Source: Oasisia sp. SBJ-2009 (taxonomy: Eukaryota > Annelida > Polychaeta > Sabellida > Siboglinidae). Taken from it: 64,000 bases of DNA. The position numbers and the translations under genes were made by a program. The stretch's first letter is position 1. The number at the start of each line of letters is the position of its first letter. Below the pieces are notes generated by a model. It ran no database searches, was not told the origin of the DNA, and was given only the letters and a program-made list of their open reading frames with translations. The DNA lies in NCBI GenBank assembly GCA_964017155.1, contig OZ024857.1, positions 39,144,641 through 39,208,640 of the forward strand. Reading direction: 5' to 3'. Of this stretch, positions 12,604-21,864 are shown piece by piece.

Positions 12604-13655
12604 GAATATATGTGTATACCAGACATGGGGTCAAATACATTGAAATGTATTTAAATACAAATACTTTTAAATGCAAATGTATTTAAATACAAATACTTTT
12701 GAAAAGTATTTCAAATACTTTTTCAAATACTTTTCATTTTCAGGATATATTACTATACAGGTAAATGAAACAAAACGATATATCAAGCAGTTCATCTAGT
12801 TTATTGCTATTGTCTAAGTTGTCTGGTTACATTCAGTGGTCTAGTATCTATCTGGCTACTGCCCAGTGTATACTTCTAAAATTGTCAGTTATATCACCCA
12901 GGATGGTGGAAATTAGTACTTATATGGGATAGTGCAAAGTCCTGCTGCAAGCTAATTGAATGCAATGTTCCTTTTAATAATTCCTCCACACCCTTTTCAC
13001 ACAATTATGGCAATGTGGACAGAACCCACAGCCAAGCTTTCCATTCATTCACTGAGGATCACTTAACAAGATCTGACCTGAATTGGGTTCTCCATTTATC
13101 ATCTGTATCAATTAGGCTGCCCTGCACACTGGGCTCAGTGATGTTTGAACAAAGTCCACTGTGGCTTATTTAATTGGGGATACCTGGCTTGAACAAAGGG
13201 CTTGATAAACCAGTGCCAGGCTTCTTCCTCTATCACACAAAGTGAATTGGCTAGCTAGCTGGTGCCCAGGGTTTACTGGTGCCCATATGTGCTAAGCTGT
13301 GTAATTAAGTTCTTAGTCCCTGACTGTCAGTGATATCACATTGGCTAATTTACCATAGCAGTAACTTACATAAACACAGTGGAAGAAAGAACTGACCCAA
13401 ATATATACCCAAAGTATTTGAAAAAGTATTTGAAAAGTATTTGAAATATCAAATACTTTAGGAAAGTATTTAAATACAAATACTTTCAATTCCTAAATGT
13501 CAAATACAAATACTTTAAAAAAAGTATTTAAATACTTTCAAATACAAATGTATTTGACCCCATGTCTGGTGTATACATTATATATATATATATATATATA
13601 TACATACATACATACATACACTTATAAACATAATAGTCGTAAATGTATACATATA

Positions 13656-13725
<70 letters not shown>

Positions 13726-13868
13726 TATATACATATATATATATATGTATACATTTATGACTAGTATGTTTATAAGTGTATGTATGTATATATATGTATA
13801 TATATATATATAATAAATGTATATATATATACATATATATATATATATGTATATATATATAATAAATG

Positions 13869-13914
<46 letters not shown>

Positions 13915-16317
13915 CATATTTTGACATACATTAGGGTGGCCAAAACAAAATTTTACATACCCAATTATGCATAAGAAGTATTATACATAATTCTAATTCA
14001 AGTTGTTCTGAAATATTTGTTTAAAAAAGTTCAATGGCCATCTTGGATTTATGCAAATTACCAGAGTTGCCCAAAGTTGCTGTTTGGGCACCAAGCATTA
14101 TTTGTTCTAGGACCTGAACTGAGTCAAAATTAACAAAACAGTTAATTTCTAGGTTCGCTGTTGAACACATGTGAGTGCCAAATGGACTAGTTCTTAAATG
14201 TATCACTAAATTACCAGGTTACAAAAACTTTGGGTGTTTTGAGAGGTCTCTTCCTCTAACTGGATTTTTCTGAAATTTCAGATTTGTTTTCTCACCCAAC
14301 CTCACCTTTTTAGCCAAAACTCATTGTTGATTAAAAAAATTCTCACCATCTAAAACACTATGATATAGATAATTGTACATACATTTTGGTTATGTTGGCA
14401 GGAAAATCTGGAAAATCTCTACGAGAAGTTCCTGATCCGGGAATGTAAGAAGCTGCTCACAGAACAAAACATGGTGATAGTGGCCCAGCAGCTGGCCACG
14501 CCTGGGCGCAACCAGAGGGTCATCAACGTGAAACTGGCCAAGAAAAACCTCTCACTGCATCGCTTTCCAAACAGTGTTGTGTTGTAAGTACCAAGTGGAA
14601 AAAATTTGGTTGTAATACACTTTTTTATTATGCAGTTCATTGTTTGGGTAAAATTGTCATTTGTGTCTTATGCTGGAAATGTGGTTGGATATTATTAAAA
14701 ATTGTTTATGAAATAAGAGTAGATGTAAGCAGAGCACAGACCATGTGGTTTTGTAAAATAATGGTAGATGTAACAAGGTTGACACACATGTTACTAACTT
14801 GACCTGTTCATTATTCTCTGTGAAGGCAACATATTGTGAATGAGACAGATCAATTCTAATTATTGGTTCTGGCACAATGATACTTCTAGAATAATTGCCA
14901 ATTAGAATTACAGCACTGTGTTGGCATATAATTACTAATACAATAATATTAGGAATTAAACTGTATTGTTAAAGTGAAATGTAAATAAATTGTATTGGTT
15001 TGTTATGTAATTTCCAAATTTTGTATTGATACAAAATTAATATTTGTGATATTAGTTTGTATTTGTTTGTTTGTTTGGATAAGGTTAGACATTTCAGGAT
15101 AAATGCTATTTTTAATGGGAATTAGTATAATTGTTGTAATTACCCTAAATGGACTAGTTCTTAAATGTTTATGAGAAACTTTGGGTACGGTACTTTGAGA
15201 GGTCTTGTCCCCTAAATATTGATGTCTCTGAAATTTCACAACAGTTGTTTTCTCACCCAACCTCACCTTATTAGCCCATGTGCATTGTTGATTTATTGTA
15301 TAATTGAGTATGCAACCGTAATTGTCTCTAATTGGCCGAGGCCTGATGACAAAATTGACTGAAACGACAAGAGTATTTATATGCATGTTTTACATCACAT
15401 GTATTGTGTGTATTCATTATTTACCTGTCCATTATATGCACTGTCTATGGTCGTTGTAGGAAAGCAATAGAGGACACAAAGTGGGTTAATCTGAAGCCAC
15501 TGTTCTGTGCCAAGAGTATCTTCATCGTGGGTGAGGAGCCGAGGGTGGCGGACCTCATGGCCATCATGAAAAAGACACCAGAGCTTGTCGTCCTAGGTAC
15601 TCAATTCTGTGTTTGATGTTGTGGCCAGTGTTCATGTAGTCAGGCCAAGCATACATATTATAAATTCAGTATTAAAAAGGTTACCTATAGCATAATGAGC
15701 CATATATGCATGACCTACCTGTTCATAAATTTAGACATTGTGAACACACGAGTCATAACTGTCCATACCTGGTAGTTAAAATATATTAAATTGTCTCAAA
15801 TATTTGTTCATAAAGTGTCTGTATTCAGAGGAAGTAAGGAAGCACAAGCTGTGTTAGATGGTTACAAGAATGTTGTCTTAAATTGTTTTCTGCAAAGTTA
15901 CTGGTGGCAATAGAGTATACTGTATTATATTGATGATCGTAATCAAAAGTTTAGTATCGTAATGAATTTGATTGATAACCATAACAAAAATTCTACATTT
16001 GTTGCTGTTTTGGAATGCTAAAATTAGCTTTATTTGTTTCTAACAGCAATTATTATAGTTGCTGTGACCATGACCTTGATGGCTGGTCATTGTTTTCCCC
16101 TGCAGGTGGTGTAGTGGAGAATATGATTCTGAGTCGAGCCGGTCTAGTGAGGTACGCCGCCCTACCAGGTCTTGACTTGGTGCGGGGTGAACTCTGCTCA
16201 GTTCTCAATGGTGTAGCCAACAAGACACGGCGGTTACTGTCGTCTCATCAACAACAGCTCGCAGGCAACCTCGACCAGTACGTGAAGGACCAAACAGTGG
16301 GAGAACCACAGACGTGA
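10823..16317 (+). CDS. MRPL10: Mitochondrial large-subunit ribosomal protein uL10m (whole gene)
   Basis: uL10m is the mitochondrial L10, part of the base of the L7/L12 stalk of the mitoribosome large subunit, where it anchors bL12m and helps recruit translation factors. Five coding exons (10823-10841, 12063-12262, 14402-14583, 15460-15596, 16106-16317) give 750 nt, 249 residues plus stop, close to animal MRPL10 length. Phases close exactly at all four GT-AG introns. Diagnostic segments are [36 protein letters not shown], and [15 protein letters not shown] followed by [10 protein letters not shown]. The first ~32 residues contain many Arg/Lys and no acidic residue, consistent with a mitochondrial transit peptide. 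The gene converges with SLC4. Introns 2 and 3 hold repeats and a hAT-type element. Confidence 0.96.
11543..11700 (+). mobile_element. Diverged solo end of the TTAA MITE family
   Basis: Starts TTAAAGAGCAAAAAAG and follows the same order of blocks as the MITE terminal repeat: a CACCTAA block, an AACAATTT block and the CAGTGGTTTACTCAGAA block, at lower identity. No matching opposite end was found nearby, so it is an old or solo copy in MRPL10 intron 1. Confidence 0.6.
12063..12262 (+). CDS. MRPL10: MRPL10 exon 2
   Basis: Acceptor TTGTTGTAG, donor CAG followed by GTATGT. Encodes residues 7-73: the rest of the basic leader and the segment [16 protein letters not shown] that precedes the folded L10 domain in animal MRPL10 proteins. 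Confidence 0.92.
12553..12610. repeat. (TA)n microsatellite
   Basis: Nearly pure TA dinucleotides in MRPL10 intron 2, immediately left of the hAT-type element. Confidence 0.95.
12620..13568. mobile_element. Non-autonomous hAT-type transposon
   Basis: A 949-bp element bounded by a perfect 8-bp target duplication GTGTATAC (12612-12619 and 13569-13576). The terminal inverted repeats begin CAGACATGGGGTCAAATACA and match perfectly for about 22 bp; the next 100 bp on each side hold many copies of AAATACTTT-like subterminal motifs. An 8-bp duplication with a CAG-starting inverted repeat is the hAT superfamily signature. No transposase frame is present. It sits in MRPL10 intron 2 within TA-rich DNA. 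Confidence 0.9.
13577..13916. repeat. Compound (TA)n / (TACA)n tract with large palindrome
   Basis: About 340 bp of TA dinucleotides with TACA and TGTA interruptions. It contains two roughly 40-bp arms (13611-13650 and 13746-13785) that are reverse complements with about two mismatches, separated by about 95 bp of TA repeat. Two direct copies of AATAAATG embedded in TA follow. All long open frames of Tyr/Ile repeats here are artefacts. Confidence 0.9.
14177..14335 (+). repeat. Dispersed direct repeat D, copy 1
   Basis: Starts TGGACTAGTTCTTAAATGT, and contains GAGAGGTCT, TCTGAAATTTCA and TTTTCTCACCCAACCTCACC. The same order of blocks recurs at 15146-15300. It lies in MRPL10 intron 2 and ends just before exon 3. 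Class unknown. Confidence 0.75.
14402..14583 (+). CDS. MRPL10: MRPL10 exon 3
   Basis: Acceptor TTGGCAG, donor GTAAGT. Encodes residues 74-134, beginning [19 protein letters not shown] and ending in the [11 protein letters not shown] strand of the L10 fold. GC-rich compared with its introns. Confidence 0.96.
15146..15300 (+). repeat. Dispersed direct repeat D, copy 2
   Basis: Second copy of the repeat at 14177-14335, in MRPL10 intron 3, in the same orientation. The most conserved block is TTTTCTCACCCAACCTCACC. Confidence 0.75.
15460..15596 (+). CDS. MRPL10: MRPL10 exon 4
   Basis: Acceptor GTTGTAG, donor G followed by GTACTC. Encodes residues 134-180, including [15 protein letters not shown] and [15 protein letters not shown], the best conserved L10 core. 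Confidence 0.96.
16106..16317 (+). CDS. MRPL10: MRPL10 exon 5 (stop codon)
   Basis: Acceptor TTTTCCCCTGCAG. Encodes residues 180-249, with the [20 protein letters not shown] segment and the C-terminal helix ending GEPQT, then TGA at 16315-16317. Confidence 0.96.
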
Positions 16318-16424
16318 TCCAACAACTAGAAGTCATTGTCTCGTAGTTAGGTGCCATCAACCTGATCTGATAGTGGTGAAGTGGTGAAATATTTAAAAAC
16401 ACTGGCCTGAACTACATTTATCAT

Positions 16425-16430
16425 AATAAA
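16425..16430 (+). terminator. Polyadenylation signal of MRPL10
   Basis: AATAAA 108 bp after the MRPL10 stop codon. A second AATAAA-type signal in an AT-rich stretch lies near 16575. Confidence 0.65.
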
Positions 16431-16711
16431 ATATGGAAACAAATTCATATTGTGTTCATGTGATAGAACCAAGCAACTCAGCAATCTTTCTCAGTTTCTT
16501 AGATTATTGCACTTTTATGCCAATTAAATGATTGTAGTAATTACAATAGCTATTTATAAACCTATACATCCAAAATAAAACTTTTATTTTTTATTCATTG
16601 TGTACAATTACAATAATCTATGTTCCTGTTAATCCTAGTTTGAGCAGAAAAACTAACCGACATGTTGATAATAACTTGTGAAAGTTGCCATATAGTTGGC
16701 ACTTTGTTTAA

Positions 16712-17568
16712 AGGACAAAAAAAGGCTACGGTTTCGTGTCATACACCTAATAGAGTTTATACAAAGTAACAATTTCCACATACACTCAATTTTTTAACGT
16801 CGGTGGTTTACTCAGAATGTGACTTTAAAGTCTAAAATTCTAACGAAATCCACGATGATCTAGACGCCGCCATAGGTGAAGGGTTAACTTGGCTTGGCCA
16901 TTCAGCGCGCGGCATTCTATATCTCTGCTGAAGCCGGTCAGCTTCCTGCGACGTTGTTAAGGGTCAACAACTTCGAGTCTTCGACAGTTCGTTCAGTTGG
17001 CGTGACATCTAGCAGCTGCTTATAGACGTATATCTAAATATGTGGTTAAATCTATGGTAAACTTTAGTAATTATGCCTTAGTGTTCGGCATACGGTTGCA
17101 ATAATAGTTGAAACAACCGGTAGTATTGAAGCAATGGATTCACATTGGTGATTTGCGGGCGTACTGTTTGGAATCCCTCCAGTCCAAGTACAGTTCACTT
17201 TGCTCGGTCCATTTTGAGGAGAAATGCTTTGATGTAGACATGTATCATCAGTTGATGGGATGATTTCAGCGATAACAATAATAGACGTTATATTTACCGA
17301 CATCAGCATGTTACGCGCGTTGCCGAATTGCAGCCATTTCATGACAACAGCCAAACCCCATGCAGGGAATCTGCGTGGAGAGGGTCTCACCGTCGTGACA
17401 ATCATTCTTCTTCTAAGATGGGGTAGCGCATAGTATTTGGATGGCTGGGTGTTAAAAAATATTTTTCTGGTAAACTGCTGGCGTTAAAAAATTGAGTATA
17501 TGTGGAAATTGTTACTTTATATTAACTCTATTAGGTGTATGCCACGAAACAGTTAACTTTTTTGTCCT
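16712..17568 (-). mobile_element. TTAA-flanked MITE-like DNA transposon, copy 2
   Basis: An 857-bp copy of the element at 61-921, inverted, flanked by TTAA at 16708-16711 and 17569-17572. The interior is highly similar to copy 1 over its whole length, with scattered substitutions and small indels. It sits about 280 bp beyond the MRPL10 polyadenylation signal in the gap between the two convergent genes. Confidence 0.87.
17064..17405 (-). CDS. Hypothetical 113-residue ORF inside MITE copy 2
   Basis: An intact frame from ATG to TAA in the inverted MITE copy. The peptide begins MIVTTVRPSPRRFPAW and has a hydrophobic segment (SIIVIAEII), a loop with four Cys-region residues and sequons NCT and NST, and a second hydrophobic segment ILPVVSTIIATV. 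I recognise no family. Compared with copy 1 in the aligned frame I count one synonymous difference, five codons with replacement differences and one in-frame 3-nt indel with a codon change, so protein-level selection is not evident. It may be chance or a remnant of captured host sequence. Confidence 0.3.
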   Translation of the reverse strand: MIVTTVRPSPRRFPAWGLAVVMKWLQFGNARNMLMSVNITSIIVIAEIIPSTDDTCLHQSISPQNGPSKVNCTWTGGIPNSTPANHQCESIASILPVVSTIIATVCRTLRHNY

Positions 17569-17572
17569 TTAA

Positions 17573-20500
17573 AACCAGTCAGATAATTTAATTCTGTTTT
17601 ATCACCATATCAATGTGAGGCATAATGCAGTAAATTAATGTTCAGAAGGTATTCAAGAACCACCCGACTTTTAATTATTAAATATTTTATTGTTTTGGCC
17701 ATCTTTAATTAACTAGAGTGAACTCCAAAACAGTTTTGAGAATACAATGGATTTTGTAGATGTATCTTTAATACAGTGTAGAAATAAAATCATTAGGATT
17801 GTAACGTTCATTTCATGTGAAAATTATGTATAATATGCATCTCATTTAAGACAACTGTAATAATTAGGGCCTGTCTTCATGATTTTAAATAAGGTCTTCT
17901 GTTCTAAATATTTCTTAGCCATGAACAATGAATACGTTATATTTGGTTGAATGCTGTCATTTGTAAATATAACTCGAAATAAACTATAAGCTCTTGTTAA
18001 GAAACAACTCGGAGATGGGCAGATATCTTTATTGTTTCTATTAGTGCACACGATCAATATGCATTAATTGGTGTCATCTGTTATACAACTCTTCACTGTC
18101 ACTTAGTCCTTGGTGTTTGCACTTGTATATAAACAGACTCCATGTCCTAATGACTGTAACCCAATTTCACATTCCATGAAGCAGTTTTGGATTTAACAAT
18201 TGTATATACAACAATTAGTTTCACTTAGTATCTTGATCACAGATGACTGTTACTCTAATTATGTCACACACAAAGTATCCTCAATGTATCCATTCATAGT
18301 ATTCAATTTGTATGTGCCGCCAAAATGAACTGGTGTCTGAATAATTTTACGTCAGTATAACACAACCATTAAGTAGCACAAGTATTTGGGCAGCCCACAT
18401 TATAACTAAGAAGCCAGCATCTTGATAGAACAAACAACACTGTGATATCTCTAGAATTCCCTATGGTCACAGCTATATGGACAGCTTTGTCCAAGACTTA
18501 TTGTAATATAAAGAAAATACTGTCGAAACCATATGTCTTGCCTGCAACATGAAAATTAATCAAATACTAAGAAAAAAGAAAGCGGGATCACATTACTAAA
18601 ACTACATTAAAAATGGAAATAACAATATTCTAATCATTGATTTATAAGTAAATAATGGCATAATTAGACAAGGATAATTCAGTTGGTGCCAGAGCTAAAT
18701 GTTGTTATACACGCTGTTGAGCTGAGTCGTTGTATATTTTAGAGTAACAATCAATGGCACCATTGAGTAGGAAGTGCTACGGCAAGTCAATGAGATATTA
18801 CAGTGGCAAATGCAACCTTTATGATGATTTTCTCTGAAAATAACACTGTCTTGGTAATACTGCACAGAGAAACCAAACAGTTCACTTTAACGACACCAAC
18901 AAGCCTAGTGCATGTAACCTCTCAAACCAATGCAATCGATGTACAATTTCTCACTAATACACATCATGCATACACCACTCACACACGCAAGCACTCACAT
19001 ATCACATTATATAGAGGTATATAAACAAATCTGTCTACTGCGCAGACGTATGTGGTAGTCCCCAGTCACTACAAGCCATGTAAAACCCAGTGCCTTGGAG
19101 TGAAGGATTTAAACACGAGTTACCCCTTTACGCACATCCTGGCACTACCGAATGCCTTGACAGCTGCCTGTGGTCGACTACATTGAATCACTAATACGAG
19201 CTTGGCTAGAAATGTGTTCTACGTGCAGAACTACTGCCACACACGACACCAGCAGACCTACTGTGACCCGAGTGTTTGATGGACCTAAAGCTAATTTTTA
19301 TCCCATTAAACATGTATGCAGTTAGCCAATCATGCTGTGCATTCACTCGTCACTTAAATGCATAAGAATCAAGTCGTTGAGATGATGCACTGCCTGCCAT
19401 GCATACAGTTGGGGAATCACCCAGTGGCCTCTACCTTCCCATATGACATGGCCTCAATCCCAGGCTGGCAGCCTCCTCTTGCCTAATAAAATTAGTTTCT
19501 AATTGTTTCGTAAATGTCTAGAACTTTCTTTGCCAACCTGCCTACCTAGCACTGTTGTATGAGAAGTGGGAATTAGGTTTTTCAAATGTGTGGGTTCTCT
19601 TTTCATTGATACAAAATGGAAAAGATTGTAAGTCTAACATGTTGTGGACCCGCTCAGCAATTTTCTCTCTCTAATGCACTGTTATCTTGAATACAACAGA
19701 AAGGCCCACAATGCAACTTGGACAATTCCGCCAATGTCCTAACAATGGGATATGAATGAACAACAAAGTTGAGTTACAGCCATTCCTAAATAACTGAGGC
19801 AACTAGACAGTAATGCACTTGCCTTCCACTATTCAGAACCAGTTAATCATTTCATTACAGCTGCTCTCGCAATCAATATTTCATTACAGAACTGTATGTG
19901 CGTATTCATGACGTACTCGACCAAGTCTGGTGTGGAACAGTAGGGCCAACTTGATCATGCTAATAAAACCATTTCACAACGACGCAATACAATTCACGTA
20001 TATACTGTTAATCAATCAAAAAATTGAGCGAAATCACATTCCATAGCAATTACGTTCATACCTGTCCTGAAGTGATGATGCAAGTTTGTATAATTTCTGC
20101 ATTATAACCATTGTTAAATACACATCTCTTACGCTACACTACTCCCATGTTATCATTGTTTGTTCTGGGAACAATTCTGACCAATATATCAGTGCTGGTA
20201 AAATTACTGCCATCACGATAACAGTGTCACGGTCAATCGGTCTAGACAGTAACTTGCAAATCTCAATCTCCATTTTGTATTTGGTGCATATAATTGAAGC
20301 CCTGTGTCATTCTCATTCTCATCATGTAATTTTGTGCAAGATGTCTGACGAGCAAAAAGCTTCAGCGAAATCAACATTGTAACACGTCCAGTGCTGCCAC
20401 CTGGAGACAACAGGTGATGCATAACGTCTGCCTCATGATACATTCATCGACGGCAATACAGAGCCTTAGAACATCATGTCACATGTCACTGGCCGTGTCC

Positions 20501-20672
20501 CCAATCACCCATTTATCTCACGGCAACCTTTTCATTCCAATCATTATTCTCCCAGATATGCACAATTTCCACCGTTTATATTTTATATACACTGATCGAT
20601 GTATGCTAGTCATGTGACATGCATCCGCAATATGTTCCATAATACGAGCTCTCTGTTGCTCAATGCATTAAT
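17573..20672. other. Intergenic or 3' UTR of the SLC4 gene
   Basis: Gap between the MITE and the SLC4 stop codon. The SLC4 3' UTR must begin at 20672 and run to lower coordinates, but I could not assign its end. A minus-strand AATAAA candidate lies near 18030. No other gene or repeat recognised. Confidence 0.4.
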
Positions 20673-20880
20673 TTAAGTCCGCTTTTTTGATGATTGGCCG
20701 ATAACTTTAACGTCATTCCTTGTTGTTGTCGCTGAAGCGGTACTGCTCGGGGGGTCAATTACGATGTCAGGGTTCACCACCAGGGTCTCCAACTCTTCCA
20801 CTTCAGAGTCTTCAAATTTGACACTGCTGTAGCTCTTCCTCTTGCGAGAGCTGTCCCTGACCACAATACTAGAGTGACGC
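20673..20880 (-). CDS. SLC4A4-like: SLC4 exon 21 (C terminus, stop)
   Basis: Acceptor ATGTCCTTGCAG. Encodes a 69-residue hydrophilic tail starting [18 protein letters not shown] and ending GQSSKKRT, with several basic-x-Ser sites. It does not end in the class I PDZ ligand seen in some vertebrate paralogues. The tail is not conserved by eye; support comes from splice site and phase. Confidence 0.8.
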
Positions 20881-21825
20881 CTGCAAGGACATGAGATATA
20901 ACATAAGACACACGCACACGCCACAAACATAGAGTCAATATAAACGTGTAAATCATACGATGAGGTTAATCTTAAAACTACCCGTGGTAGAATTTATTAA
21001 ACATTTCACCAGAGATGAGTCAAACATATTATCTGGGCAATAAATTCTCTCAGCTATAACGGATTCACCAGAGGTTGTTCATTTTGTCATAAAGTAAATG
21101 GACTTCTGTTTCCATAAGCAGTTAATGACGACGTTTGTTTTGATCAGCATCGTACATGATTATGCATGATGACAACCACGGCAATAAGTCCTTATGGTTT
21201 TAATACATTCATCAGTGGTTGTTTATTTAAATATAGACTAATTAAACTTTGGGTTTCTCAAACAGTTTGTGACATGACTGAAGAACCACTCTGTGGCACT
21301 AACTTTGGAAACAAAAAAATTACTTCTATGGTCTCCACTTTTCAACACCAATATGTAACATTGACACTGAGGAACTACAATACATTTCAAAGCTGAAATA
21401 TGATAATGATTTCAGAAGTTATATTAAAAGAACAGTGTTATTAATTAAGTCATTCATCACTGCACATTGTGTATGTTTGCTAAACATAAATAGGGCAACT
21501 GGAATATTTACACAAACAATATGGATTGTCATGGACAACTAATGCCAGAATACATTTTCAATATAACAAGAATTAGGGCCATATGTACATATTATCCCAC
21601 CGATCAATGGTAATGTTGAATAGGTGAAAAACAATTACAAAAACAAGAAATGTCTACAAAGAAACATGTTCTTTGTCCACATTGCTTTGCACCAAGCAGA
21701 TATCCCACAGAAAGTGTCTTCCTTGTTCAGACATTTTTCATCACAATCACAATTAAAAACAGTCCCTCTTTGTCTCTCTCCATCCTGTCTGTCTGTCTGT
21801 CTGTCTGTCTGTATGTCTGTATGTA

Positions 21826-21864
<39 letters not shown>

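Noticed and set aside
13497..13974. Tyr/Ile/His-repeat frames on both strands
   Set aside because: Translations of TA and TACA microsatellite.
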